Shown one piece after another: positions 9,226-20,289 of a stretch of DNA of 64,000 bases. The notes below the pieces were generated by a model. It was not told where the DNA came from. It did no database searches and saw only the letters and a program-made list of their open reading frames with translations. Both the position numbers and the translations under genes were made by a program. This DNA is from Vombatus ursinus (Eukaryota; Chordata; Mammalia; Diprotodontia; Vombatidae), in contig NW_020954562.1 of assembly GCF_900497805.2 (NCBI RefSeq), positions 25,302,375-25,366,374 of the forward strand. The letters are read 5' to 3'. Position 1 is the stretch's first letter. Every line of letters begins with the position of its first letter.

Positions 9226-11128
9226 AAAGTAATGCCTTTTTATCAGTGTATGTGGGTGGAGGAAAGAAGAGAGTAAGGAGGGTAATACAAAAAAAAAATC
9301 ATATATGCAGTAGAATGAAATAAAATGAATTACACTGTGAAATAAATACTACTTGAATTGAAAAAACTGCAAAAAGAATAAACTTGTCTTTTAAAAATCA
9401 GGCTCTCAAAAAGATTTCAAAACATCGAATTGAATCATTCTCAGGGTGAAGGGAAATGGAGACACAGCTATGGATTGATTTTTCACAGTAGGAGACAAAA
9501 TTATTTCCCCTTACAACTTGTGGAATTATGCAAAACATTTTACAGATTTATGGCTTATGTCTTTTGATCAATGCTCTGTTTGGCATGTGTATCCTAGGTG
9601 ATTATTATTGAAGGATACCACAAATAGTTGAATAATTAGCTATTTTCATTAAAATTATAGGAAATCTAATTAGATACTTTTGATCAGCATCCCAGTTCCT
9701 CACTGCCAAAAAAAAAAATCTGGATTTAGGAAATGGATAAGAAATTAGAAAAAATGAATTCTAGAATACAGTGCCATGGCTCAGGTCCAAATGATTGCTC
9801 ATCTTTTTTCATTGGTCTTCAGGCTGGCACATTCAAAGAAGTTATAATGGCTCTTGATATTTGTGATCAGAGGTTTTTTGGACTATAGCTGGAGAATGAT
9901 ATTGTGCTCAATAGATTCATTTCAGGCCCATAGTCAGAGTGACCTGAAGAAAGGCACCTGTCAAGATTAAGAAGCAAGAATTGAGAGACACTTTCAAAAC
10001 ATTTAGAATGAAAGAAAAAAAAGAGAAAAAATCAAGCATGGCAGATCATCCAGAGAAATATTCCTCATCCATTTTTGAAGGTTGCATTTCTTGTGACCCT
10101 ATGAATTTATTTGCCAGGCACCACATTCTTTCTTTCTTTCCTAGGAAACACTCAATTCTTCATTATGGCTTCTTTGGAAGAAACTTTGTACACCTCAAGA
10201 AGGGAAATTCTCTCTTTAAAAACCAACAGAGCCATTACTTGTTACTGAGAAATCCAATTGTCTTACTGAAAGGAAAAAAAAAAATCTGCTGAGAATAAAT
10301 GAAGAAGGCTTCTCATACTTTACTCAGCTTAGAATGGCAACCCCACACCATAACCCCTGATGAGTGATATAACCACACTATTAAAACATCTAAAACTCAG
10401 TTGTTACAAGCTTCAACTGATGACTTTGTTGCATCAATGTGCAGTACATCTTCAATCCAATTATCTGGGCAAATGTAGGTGGGTCTGGAGAGCATGGCCC
10501 TGATTTCTTTCTCTGGAAGCAATTGTTATGTTGTTACCAAAATGTTTCACAATGATATCTTAATTAAAACTAAGAAAGAAGGCACACATGTAGATAGAGA
10601 GAGTTGTTAATTACATGATATCCTTTATGAGTTGGTCCTGCCACGGGCTATGTACCAGTGGCTTGTCCTCGCTATTTTGAGAGAAGAATGGGGTTTATAA
10701 TGAACCTCCATGAGTCATCCTGGCAATTTGTGATAGCAAATAAAATTGTGGTATGTTAAGTTTTTTTTAATATGAAAGAAACTTCAATAAGAAGGAGTTT
10801 TGCACTGATTTTCCCCACTCTATAATGTGGCATTAAACTTTTGGTTTCAGACATTCCAATAAATAATGGTTTCTTGGAAAATTTGGACTTTAGGGAACTT
10901 GTTTGCTTATCTTATAGGTACAGAGCTAAATTTCCTGCTTTTTGTTCCTAATTATCTGCCTTGCATGAAATTCTATCATTTTTTAATTGTAAGGCTTCCA
11001 TGCACCTCAAACAAAATACCACTTGTGGTCATTTGAATTTAGAAATAGCAGTTAAAATTATTGAAGTGGACAACCTTTGAGTCTCTGTTCTAAAGGTCCA
11101 TCAAAACATTAGGAAAAAAATGTGTAGT
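9226..11128. other. Unique, repeat-poor stretch
   Basis: No repeat or gene recognised over 1.9 kb. A 103-codon frame at 9981-10292 is Lys-rich with no recognisable domain and is probably chance. Segment 9440-9700 is balanced in composition and rich in TAATTA-type motifs, as in many conserved enhancers. Conservation cannot be judged from one sequence. Confidence 0.5.
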
Positions 11129-11273
11129 GCAGCTAGGTGGTACAGTGGATAGAGCACTGGCTCTGGAGTCAGGAGGACCTGAGTTCAAATCCAGATTCAG
11201 ACACTTGACACTTACTAGCTGTGTGACCCTGGGCAAGTCATTTAGTGCCATTGCCTAACCACAAAAAAAAAAA
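11129..11273 (+). mobile_element. Short CORE-SINE, plus strand
   Basis: A complete short SINE: head GCAGCTAGGTGGTACAGTGG, B-box-like GAGTTCAAATCC, core CTAGCTGTGTGACCC, and a poly-A tail ending at about 11273. The flanks are A-rich, so the TSD is ambiguous. Confidence 0.95.
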
Positions 11274-11596
11274 TGCAAAGACTCTATCTTCTCTGAATGA
11301 GAAGGTGAAACTGTTACAGCTATAGAGATGTGGAACTAAAAATTTCTTCAGGAATTTCCAATATTAATGACCTTTTTTTAAAGTATTTTTAAAATAAGTT
11401 TTCCATTCATCTTTGCTAATCGGATTGAATATGTTGAAATAGGCGCATACACTCTTAATATAGGTCCCAAGCATTTAATTCAATTTAGAATGTACAAGGT
11501 CTCTTTTCTTGAATTTACTTTTCTACTTGATACATGAGAAAAAAAAAGAATAGCTTATAGTTTTTCCTTCAATGAAAGGAGTTATCATAACTAATA
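11274..11596. other. Unassigned sequence
   Basis: Nothing recognised. Confidence 0.4.
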
Positions 11597-11865
11597 GTGA
11601 CTAATATTTGCATATAGTGCTTTAAAGTTTGTAAAGCACTATATGTAATGTAGTGCTCACAAATATTATCTCATTTTACCTTCACAAAAACTCTGGGAAG
11701 TGGGTAGGTGCTATTATTATCTCAATTTTTATAGATGAAGAAACTGAGGCAGAAACAGATGAAGTGACTTACCCAGGGTCACACAGCTAGGAAGTGTCTG
11801 AGGTTGGATTTGAACTCAGGTGTTACTGACTCCAGATCCAATCCTCCATCCTCTGGATGTGTATA
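11597..11865 (-). mobile_element. MIR/THER-type CORE-SINE, near full length
   Basis: Read reversed: 'tagtgctttaaagtttgtaa' and 'aaatattatctcattttacc', 'agatgaagaaactgaggcag', core AGGGTCACACAGCTAGGAAG, then 'gatttgaactcaggt'. This is the whole reverse complement of a MIR-type element. Confidence 0.9.
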
Positions 11866-12325
11866 TACCATTAAAACCCTTAGTTTGTCCATTGGTTATT
11901 GCTCACTCTCACTTATGACCAGCTCACCTTTTTTCCCCTTTCGTCATGTGTTTCTTTGATGACATGTTTACACCACCTTTACTTTGTAATGTATTATAAG
12001 TAGTTAGCTGCCTAACTTTGACTACTTTAAAGAAGAAAAGAAGAATGAACACACACACACACACGCACATACCAGGCCATTCGCACCTCCTCACATTCCC
12101 AGTGCCAGTTTAGGCTGCGCTTTTCACTTGGTTTTTATAAGAGAAAAAGAGTTGAGTTGTCCATGTATAAGGTAGTTCCTGTAATGGACAAATAACAACA
12201 ACAACAACCTGGGATGTAACTTGAGGGACAGTACATTGTATGATCAGAGATGTAAGAATCTAAATAGGTCATCCCTCATATCACAGAAGAAAAAAATGGA
12301 GATGCAGAGATTAAATCCCCTATTC
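11866..12325. other. Unassigned sequence with two small microsatellites
   Basis: Contains (AC)n at 12049-12066 and (AAC)n at 12195-12209. No gene or interspersed repeat recognised. Confidence 0.5.
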
Positions 12326-12499
12326 CAGAGGTATCAAACTCACAGCCTATAAAAATCATGAGCAAGCCCAAACCAGATTAAAATGCAATTGGGAAATGTT
12401 GAACAAAATATATAGAAATACAACATAGATAATCTTAATTTGTGGTTTTCCAAGTCAATATGCAGCCTGCAGGGATACTTTTTGAATTTGACACCACTG
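12326..12499. mobile_element. hAT-like MITE, second family
   Basis: 174 bp, bounded by inverted termini CAGAGGTATCAAACTCA and TTTGACACCACTG. The internal parts 'gggaaatgttgaacaaaata' and 'gtggttttccaagtcaatat' match a common marsupial non-autonomous element. Flanking 8-mers CCCTATTC and ACCTACAC agree at 5 of 8 positions, consistent with a decayed 8-bp duplication. No transposase is encoded. Confidence 0.85.
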
Positions 12500-12659
12500 A
12501 CCTACACTATCCTGAAGTGAAGATCACTCCCTTAGGGAAGACAGTAAAGAGAGGAATCTTGATAAAAGTAGCCACACCTAGCAATTTTCTATCCTTTCTT
12601 TGCCTCCTCAGGCACCTATTTCCTTAAGCCTTGCCATTCCTGGCTCGGTATCAGATTGT

Positions 12660-12790
12660 TGCAATGATCATAGGTGGCATCATGAATTTAGGTGATAGTA
12701 GAAGTCATCTGGTTCAATTCCCTCATTTTAGAGATGAGAATAAAATGACTGGAAGTTAAGTGAGTTATGTAAGTGAGAGATTTTTGAAGA
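12660..12790 (-). mobile_element. Decayed CORE-SINE fragment
   Basis: 'agtcatctggttcaattccctcattttagagatgag' resembles the reverse complement of a THER1-like SINE end. Strongly diverged. Confidence 0.5.
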
Positions 12791-13011
12791 GGGGGAGGCC
12801 TACACGAAAATGGCATTGGCTGTTAGCTACTGTTTGTTAAGATGTGTAAGTGCAAAAAGGAGCCATAACATTTTGAAACTTCTGATTGGAACTCCTAAGA
12901 AATAGTTGAAAGTATATGTCTTTGGTTTTCTTTATTAAGAAGTTGTCATCTTAAATATCAGCATAACTAATAAACTAGTTTTTCTCTTTGGTATATTCTT
13001 TTTTTTTTTCC

Positions 13012-13140
13012 TTCTCACTAGTAAGTGGCAGAGCCAGTAATTAAATCCAGGTTCTAAGACTTCCTAAGGTTCAATTTAAGTCCTTCAGAGGCTAGAATTT
13101 TATGACTTGCCATCACACAGCCTCATTAGAAGAATATTAG
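13012..13140 (-). mobile_element. CORE-SINE fragment
   Basis: 'actagtaagtggcagagcca' and 'attaaatccaggttctaaga' match the reversed core and head region of MIR/THER SINEs. Confidence 0.5.
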
Positions 13141-13375
13141 TGTGAAAAAGTTGGATCTTTATTCAAGAAAGGATCATAGTATAATTTAAAGAAATTTGAA
13201 ATTTTTCAATAACCAACCCATCTGATCTCCTACTGTCTTAATTGTTGGCTCAGCTCACTGTCCATTTGCAGTAGCCATCTGATATATATACCTGTCCAGA
13301 AGGAAATATTCTATATGTTTTCCATTCAGCTGCATATCAAAATCTGGATAATAAACAGTTTTTGTGGCATGCTTG

Positions 13376-13475
13376 TACAGTGCTAGAATTGTAGTTAGGA
13401 TGGCCTGGGTTCAAATCTTGTCTTTATTACTTACTAGCTATGTGGCCCCCAGAAAGTCATAACTTCTCAAAGCTA
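13376..13475 (+). mobile_element. CORE-SINE fragment
   Basis: 'gcctgggttcaaatcttg' followed by 'attacttactagctatgtgg' gives the B-box-like head and core of a MIR/THER SINE. Confidence 0.7.
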
Positions 13476-13479
13476 TGAC

Positions 13480-14651
13480 TTTTAGTTAGTTATTTTGGAT
13501 AAACAATTCTATGATAATGTGCTAGTGAAAGAAATATTGCTTTTCAACTGAATTTGAATTGGATTTTTGTTCTCTAGCCTTTATGAGTGACACCAATATT
13601 TTCAGAAATGTAAGAACATTAAATTTTTATTATTATTATTATTTTTTTAGCACACAGACTTCCTTGTCTCCCTGTGGTCTTAGCCATGGATTTGTGATGT
13701 GTATAAGATCAATTTAACCCTTGGTGAAAGCTCTCTGGTCTCTCCAAGATATTAATTAGCTACTTTGATAAACTAACATGTGTTAATATGACACTTGGGC
13801 AAAGTTTAGAGTGCCCCTGATGCCAAATAATGTGGATTTCTACAGGTACCATCTGGACACAATGTTTCTGCCTCTGTTGTGGAAATCAGAGAGGTCACTT
13901 CAATGATAAATATTTTAAGTTATTTAGTAAGGGGGGGAACCAATGATAGGCCATTGGAGAAGATTTAGGGGTCCTCAAAGTATCCCACAAATCACTAGAC
14001 ATGTTTCCCCACCTGGGCTGTTTTGTCATGCTGCATCTGTTCTGTAGTCCTCATTTGAACCCCAGGATTCATTTTGAAACTGCCTGAAGCAATAATTTAT
14101 AATCTTGTAGGAACTGTGACAGCCAACTGTTTGTTTGATTTTTTTTTCCAACAGACACACATCTTCTTAAAATTGCTCTGTGGAGTGTGTTTCTTTTTCA
14201 TTAAAGTTACTATGACACTTCCAGATTTCAAGGATTTGTGATTCTGTCAATGTAGGGGCTGTCTCTACCAACACAGATCTTAACCCCTATATGCCATAGG
14301 CAACAGTTTTCATGGCTTGCTGAGGCTAAAAATGTTCATTACCTGTTGGCCAGTTTTCTACTAATTGGCTTCTCCAAACTTATCAAGCCAGGACCCATAC
14401 TCTAAACCTTTATGCAGGAAATGTTACACTTTATATTTATGCAGTGTAATGTTTCACAGTCCAGAAATACATCTGCATCATTAGAAGACATCCGAGAGTA
14501 ACTTTAGCAAGAAATTTGGACTAATAAATTTAGAAGCAGATTTTTTTAAATATACATTTTACTGTACTTGGGCACACCCCATACTTCAACATTTTAATAC
14601 CATAAGACGCTGCATGTTTTCATACAAACAAATTGGGAAATCATCAAACTA
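13480..14651. other. Unique stretch
   Basis: No repeat recognised apart from a short (TTA)n near 13629-13648. Frames are short. A candidate for conserved non-coding DNA only because it has stayed repeat-free. Confidence 0.4.
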
Positions 14652-14844
14652 ATAGAGGTTCTTAACCTTGGTGTCTTTGAATTGGGTTTTAAAATATTTT
14701 GCCAATTATAAATCAATATAATTGGTTTCCTTTGTAATCCTATGGATTTTATTTTATGCATTTTAAAATATATTGAGAAGGGGACCATAGACTTCACCAG
14801 ACTTCCAAAGAGGTCCATGACATATGCAAAAGGTTAAGGACACC
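14652..14844. mobile_element. hAT-like MITE copy 2 (best preserved)
   Basis: Termini AGAGGTTCTTAACCTTGG and AAAGGTTAAGGACACC form an inverted repeat. The internal motifs 'aatcaatataattggtttcc', 'tttgtaatcctatggatttt' and 'gaccatagacttcaccagac' recur in the other copies. About 193 bp with no coding capacity, so presumably mobilised in trans by a hAT transposase. Confidence 0.8.
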
Positions 14845-14940
14845 GAAAGTAGAGCATTAATTGAGAAAATCAACTTTCTTTCATTTTGATGTCTACTTCA
14901 AGTACCATCTACAGATGTTCTTCCTAAATTTCTATCTGCT

Positions 14941-14959
14941 CCACCACCACCACCACCAC
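14941..14959. repeat. (CCA)n microsatellite
   Basis: Six CCA units. Confidence 0.95.
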
Positions 14960-15041
14960 TCTATCCTTGTAATGTTAGTTCAATTCTCTGAGAAAAAGAC
15001 ATATCATAGATTTGAAAAAGAGTTTAGAGAACATTTATAAT

Positions 15042-15215
15042 CATAGGATCATAGATCAGAGATCGCCCAGTCTAATCTCATCATTTTCCTGAGTAAGAAA
15101 CTGAGGATCAGAGAGTCAAGTGATATTATCTAAACCCGCTCCTCATAGTAGGGTTGAGAACTGAACCAATGTTATCTGATTTTGGATCTGTTTCTCTTGA
15201 TTATAATCCATTTTC
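15042..15215 (-). mobile_element. THER1-like CORE-SINE
   Basis: 'aatcataggatcatagatca', then 'cattttcctgagtaagaaactgagg' and a decayed core, is the reverse complement of the SINE whose plus-strand copies end in 'cttccagctct...atgatc' (compare 15766-15965). Confidence 0.7.
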
Positions 15216-15765
15216 TATTAAGATTATCTTTAGGAAGGCAGTGAATCTTACTGTATTCCATACCCATTGGATTAATTTGAGAAGAACCTATATTACATCT
15301 TTCCATTTCAAAAAAAAACAACAGTGACCCAATTTATAACTTTTATCTTAACTTGTCTATGAGGGTAAACTAGTTAGACACATATCTAGAACAATCAATC
15401 CTAATGAATAGTTTTTCCACTAAAGAATTGGCATCACTGACAAAATGTTTTTCTTTGATCTTATGATAAAACATATGGCATACTTGTCTTTTTCTCCTCT
15501 CCTCTCCACTCCTTTCTCTATCTATTTGGGGATTTTGCACAGTAGTGTTTATGGTTTCCTTCATCTTCAGAGACAATGGAATGGACTTACCATCAATAAA
15601 GCATATGCTCCTTTCAGCAGTGATGATGGATTTGTTCCAGTCCATCCATCCTCTCTTGCCTAATCCCCTTGGTGACAAATGGAAGACATTTATAAGATGT
15701 ATGGCTAGTGAATAGTCTGTAGCCATAGAGCAGACTGAAACTCAGTGCCCCGCACAAGAGGACAA
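15216..15765. other. Unassigned sequence
   Basis: Overlapping open frames on both strands at 15370-15726 (118 codons minus, 72 plus) show no domain or start context and are treated as chance. Confidence 0.4.
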
Positions 15766-15965
15766 CATTGGTTCAATGGAAAGAGCACTGAACTAACTCT
15801 GCAGTCAAAGGATATAGGTTCACGTTTCCATTTAGAAAAATTACTAAATGTTTAACTTTCAGTAATTCCTTTAGTCTGCCTGGGCCTCAGTTTCCTCATC
15901 TATAAAACGAAGGTTTGACTAAAGAGCCTCTGAGGTCCCTTCCAGCTCTCCGTCTAAGATTCATA
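15766..15965 (+). mobile_element. THER1-like CORE-SINE
   Basis: Head 'tggaaagagcactgaactaa', then 'gcctgggcctcagtttcctc', 'ctgaggtcccttccagctct' and a terminal 'aagattc'. A good match to the plus-strand form of this SINE. Confidence 0.85.
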
Positions 15966-16435
15966 ACCCAGTTTTTTTTAATTGCAAGGGGATAAGCAAG
16001 TTACATTTAATAATTGCTGCATATTTGAAGCAAGTGTATTTAGTATTCCTCTCCATCATACTCCTCTGAGAATTAAATGATTTTTCTCTCCTTCTGAGAA
16101 ACACACCCTTTCAGTGATACTCAAATACATTTAAATGCCTTACCAGAGAATATATGACTAAATATAATGGATATAGTTATCAAGATGATTGCAAGGTTCT
16201 GCTCTATGGTAAACATAATTAACATTGTCAAAATGATGTTCCATATTTCAGTGTTCCAACAAGGATAGTATTCCTTAGCAATGGCTTAGATTGAAGCACT
16301 AGGGGAATAAGCAGCCTCAGAATAGCATTGGGGGTGTTGAAATAATACCTGGTTTCAGTTTATGCATATGGACCATTTTGTTTATTCCAAATGTACTCAA
16401 CAACATATTACTGACAGTATCATGGAGTACAGCAT
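15966..16435. other. Unassigned sequence
   Basis: Nothing recognised. Confidence 0.4.
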
Positions 16436-16640
16436 GGTGTAAGAGATAGATTGCTGGCCTTGCAGTCAGGAAGACCTGCAGATCTTGTCTTTGACATTTA
16501 TTAGCTGTCCATGAACAAGTCCCTTTAACGTCTCTGAGACTGATACATCTCTTAACACTCTTAAGTTACAGACCAGTTACTATCTGCATTGGGAGAGGGA
16601 GTTCGCCCACCCATGCCATCTCTGATCTTGAACACACTGA
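16436..16640 (+). mobile_element. MAR1-like SINE with long tail
   Basis: Head 'gatagattgctggccttgca', a decayed core, 'gttacagaccagttac' and the tail 'tgcattgggagagggagttc' typical of the long marsupial SINE. Confidence 0.8.
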
Positions 16641-16910
16641 ACAGAAGAGGTGGCTCCTGGTCCTAACATTTTGCCAAATCTCCCATCTTGTGGCTGGGTG
16701 GGACAGAAAAAAAAGAAATTTGCATGATAACTTTTTATATATTTAAGAGGAATAGCAGCTAGTTGTACATAATAGATTTGCAGTTTCATGTGTAATCATA
16801 TTTTTTTATTATACGATGTTAGGGAAATGCTTGTTTTGTTCCAAAAATTAAAAACAAAATAAGCAAAAATTAAAAATAAAATAAAACACATCACCTCTCT
16901 TCAATGTCAC

Positions 16911-17050
16911 GAATCTGGCTTCTCCTTTCCTAGCAAATAAAGTCCAAATTCCTGACACTCAAAGCTCTCCCAAATCTGGGCACAATCTGTATTTCTTTTC
17001 CAGATCTTAAACTACTTGCCTCCATACATTTCAAGCTTTAGTCAAATAAA
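16911..17050 (+). mobile_element. L2-type LINE 3' fragment
   Basis: 'aataaagtccaaattcctga' and 'caaagctctcccaaatctgg' match the L2 coding end ('aagtccaaactccttagcatggc...aaggccctgcatgatctgg'). Confidence 0.65.
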
Positions 17051-17225
17051 GGGGAGGAAGTAAGTATTTTCTATAGCATCTACAACATGCCAGGCTCTAT
17101 ACTAATTGCTTTCTACAAATAGTATTTTGCACCTCTCTTGTGATACTTATCCAATTTTACCATTATTGTAGTAATTTATTTTGGCAACTTTTTCTATTTT
17201 ATTTGAGTTAGTATAGTTGTTTAAA

Positions 17226-17375
17226 AGGCAATATAGTAGAATAGAAGGAACACCAGATTTAGAGGGCCTGGTTTTGAGTCTTGGCTTCAAAACTTACTGG
17301 TTTTGTGACCTCAGGAAGTCAGTTTACCTTTCAGAACCTTGCCTTTAAAAAGGGGTGCTAATACATGTACACTTT
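17226..17375 (+). mobile_element. CORE-SINE fragment
   Basis: 'gaacaccagatttagagggc', 'aaaacttactggttttgtgacc', then a decayed 3' half. A THER1-like SINE. Confidence 0.65.
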
Positions 17376-17404
17376 ACCTCATTTTTCAAAAATGAATAAA
17401 CATT

Positions 17405-17545
17405 ATATCTACATCAGTCAATCAGTCAGTCAATAAGCATTTATTAAGAGCCTGCTGCACAGTGCTAAGTATTGAGGATGCAAAGTAAACAACAATCCTC
17501 CTTCTCAAGGACCTTCCATCTTAATGGTGGAGACAACATGCAAAC
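17405..17545 (-). mobile_element. L2-tail-like repeat
   Basis: 'caataagcatttattaagag' followed by 'cacagtgctaagtattgagg' and 'ctcaaggaccttccatctta' is a repeated unit whose first 45 bp look like a reversed L2 3' end. The same unit recurs at 41790-41905. Exact family not resolved. Confidence 0.6.
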
Positions 17546-17599
17546 AACTACGTAAAACAGAATATAAGAACTATGTGAATTGTCATCATATATGGGTCC

Positions 17600-17745
17600 A
17601 ATTCCTGATGTCTAAGGTGTCCTCCAGCTTTGTCTATTGTCCTACGAGATTCATATCTTATTCATCTTTTTATCCTCCATTATGGCTTTCACATAGTAGG
17701 CACTCAACAGGTGCTGATTGAATAAAAGAATGAATTGAAATTGAA
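17600..17745 (+). mobile_element. L2-type LINE 3' end
   Basis: Ends with 'cacatagtaggcactcaaca' and 'ctgattgaataaa', the characteristic L2 3' terminus. Confidence 0.75.
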
Positions 17746-17869
17746 TTAAGTGGATGGATGAATGAACCTTGATTAGCCTCTCTTCTTTAGCATGAGCTGC
17801 TGCAGCTTCTTAACGTTTACACATTTGTTCTCTAGGATGCCACTTTGCAGTGGTTGGTATGAGACTTTG

Positions 17870-18035
17870 TAACTGTCCTCAAATCCTTTCACATTTCACA
17901 CGGGCTTATCTCCCCCAACTATATTGTGAGTTCCTCAGGGATACAGATTTCTTTTGTTCCCTCCTTAATTCTTAGTGCAGGACTGTGCACGCATTAAGCA
18001 TTCAGTGAATGCCTGTTGATTGACTGGTCTGGGCT
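17870..18035 (+). mobile_element. L2-type LINE 3' end
   Basis: 'attgtgagttcctcagggat', then 'cattcagtgaatgcctgttg' and 'attgact'. A separate copy from the one ending near 17745. Confidence 0.75.
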
Positions 18036-18775
18036 CTAGTTGACTCAGAATGACCCCCCGGAGGCTAGATAATTCCTAGAAGGCATCAGCACCTGGCTCC
18101 TGGTGTCAGAAGCTTTGGGGAGCTCGAGGAAGGCAGCCTAGCAATCTTAATGCTTTGTAGCCTTATTAATCTTGTCAGCCTTCTAATTCACATGATGAAT
18201 GTCTGACCACTTCTGATGAAAACAAAACACAGAAGATGATTCCTTTTTAAAAGGCTAAAACTCTTCTGGGACATCCAGGCAGAGGTGTGTATAGATACAG
18301 CCTTATTAGATCTGGGGGTGTTGGTTCTGTTTTCCTTAGAAATTCTAATTATCCTATGTTCTAAGGCTATTTGAAAGTGAGATTGGCAATCAAAAAGTTA
18401 CCTAAAGGTACTGTCTAGTTAAACTTTGCAAATGTCCTCTCCAGGCTACTCTCTCTCAGAAATGCCCCCAGTGGCATTTCCTGTGATCTCCAAGTTATCT
18501 CTTCTCTCTAACTAGCATTTCACAATAATATGATCTAGTTGGCTTATAGGAATTCTATAGTGATAGTGGAGGATGTGCTCTGGTGCTGTTGTTTAAGAAA
18601 TCATTTGTGTAACCATATTATTTGCTTCAGGGCACCTGCCAGTATGGATATTTCTGAAATAATCTGTGTGTTGTCCAAATGAAGACACAGAAAGTTTTCA
18701 GGAAAATAATGAGGATGAATTTTTTTTTCAGCTAGAGTTTCTGAGAGGGGAAAGGAAGGGTGAGCACCATAAGAA
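18036..18775. other. Unique stretch
   Basis: No repeat or gene recognised. Confidence 0.4.
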
Positions 18776-19018
18776 TACTAATAGCTTACAGTTATGTGTG
18801 CTTTATGGTTACAAAACATGTTGCATATATTACCTCAATTGATCTATATAACCACCTTGTGAGACAGGCAGCTTGAACATTATCTGTATTTTTTTTTCTG
18901 CAGAGCAACCCAAGGACTAGAGTTTAACGACTTTCTCAAAGCTACACAGCTGGGACTTGCAAAGCTTGGGACTTGAACCCACAATATCTTTGGCTCCAAA
19001 CCCAGTGCACTTTTTTAT
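18776..19018 (-). mobile_element. MIR-type CORE-SINE
   Basis: 'atatattacctcaattgatc' and 'accaccttgtgagacaggca', a decayed core 'ctacacagctgggactt', then 'cttgaacccacaat'. A reversed MIR-type element. Confidence 0.75.
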
Positions 19019-19189
19019 TACTTCATATCCTTAAGTATCAAAATGGGCTGACAATAAGGATGACAAAGTAAAGGGAGATGTAAAACTGATCTGGTTAAAT
19101 TAATCAATGCAACTCATTCCACAAATAAAAATGTTTTAGAAAGGTCTCAATTTAGAAATATTGGGTTCAAACAATCTATTCTGAGTGTC

Positions 19190-19370
19190 AACACATTAAA
19201 AGGAGTACTGAATTTGGAGCCAAGAGATCTAGATTCAATTCCTGACCCTAACATTAATTAGGTTTGTGACAGCAGAGAAGTGTCTTCATATCTCTGAGCC
19301 TCAGTTTTCTCATCTTCAAAATGGAGATATTATAGAGTAGATTTAGAACACCAATAGACCTTGAAGGACA
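19190..19370 (+). mobile_element. THER1-like CORE-SINE
   Basis: 'gaatttggagccaagagatc', 'tagattcaattcctgaccc' and 'tctgagcctcagttttctca' show head, B-box and 3' half in order. Confidence 0.8.
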
Positions 19371-19376
19371 ACTTTA

Positions 19377-19580
19377 TTGGGGTGCTTAGCTTGGGGTCCA
19401 TGGAAAGATTTCAGGGGTCTGGTTTTTTTTGTAATATTTTATAGCTGTTTCAATATAAATGGTTTCCTGTGTAATCCTATTTATTTTACTTTATGCATTT
19501 TAAAATATTATTCAGAGAAGGTGCCCATAGACTTCATCAGAATGCCAAAAGGGTTCATCAGAAGTGCTACCAAAACCTTG
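19377..19580. mobile_element. hAT-like MITE copy 3
   Basis: Shares 'gcttggggtccatggaaaga', 'ttcaatataaatggtttcct', 'gtgtaatcctatttatttta' and 'cccatagacttcatcagaat' with copies 2 and 4. The 3' terminus is decayed. Confidence 0.75.
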
Positions 19581-19584
19581 ATTT

Positions 19585-19735
19585 AAATCAATCCCCTCAT
19601 TTTACAGATGTAAAAATGAGGCCCAGGGGGGACAAGCTAGTTAGTTGTTCAGGGAAACAAAGCAAGTGGCAAAACCAAGATTTGATCATAGGCCCTATGA
19701 CTCCAAATCCAGTGCTTTTCCCCCAGTAATTCTCA
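19585..19735 (-). mobile_element. THER1-like CORE-SINE
   Basis: 'cccctcattttacagatgta' and 'atgaggcccaggggggaca', then 'atgactccaaatccagtgct' in reverse orientation. Confidence 0.75.
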
Positions 19736-19801
19736 GGACTGTTATGAGCAAAGCACTTTCTAAACTTGAAGGTGATATATAAATGGGTGGTATCATTATT
19801 C
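19736..19801 (+). mobile_element. MIR-type SINE 3' end
   Basis: 'gcaaagcactttctaaactt' and 'tatataaatgggtggtatca' match the 3' end of MIR-like SINEs. Confidence 0.6.
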
Positions 19802-20289
19802 CCTGTGCTGGATAGAGAGATGCAAATAGCAAAGGAATCATCCTATGAGGTCTCTTGCGGATTCTTAGTTGAAAGTTAGATGGGGGACTACCATGAATAT
19901 AAATTGCCTAAAGGTGAATTGCTACTGGGGATTATGGTTCATGCATTTGTGTGAATTTTGAGCACTAAACCTGAATAGACTCCTGACTCCATTAGGGCAT
20001 CTTGTATTCAGCTGAAGTTATAAGTACACGTCACTGACACGCTTCCTGCTGTTTACCTTATTAGACCACAAGTAAAGATTTTTTCCCCCTAAGAGTGGCC
20101 TTTTAGACACATTTATAGGACCTCCCTCTAGTTGCCATTTATTATTACCGCTATCATTACACTACCATTTCTTGTTACCCTTTGTTGACATTTTCAATTT
20201 AATTAAACAAATATATATTGAGTTGTCTGCTACATGCAAGGCATTGTCTGTGGGGTGGAGATACAAAAAGGAGTAAGACAAAGCACTTT
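19802..20289. other. Unassigned sequence
   Basis: Unique except for a possible L2-tail-like segment at 20205-20275. Confidence 0.4.

Noticed and set aside
9981-10292. 103-codon frame as a possible gene
   Set aside because: No domain, ordinary AT-rich composition, no exon signals.
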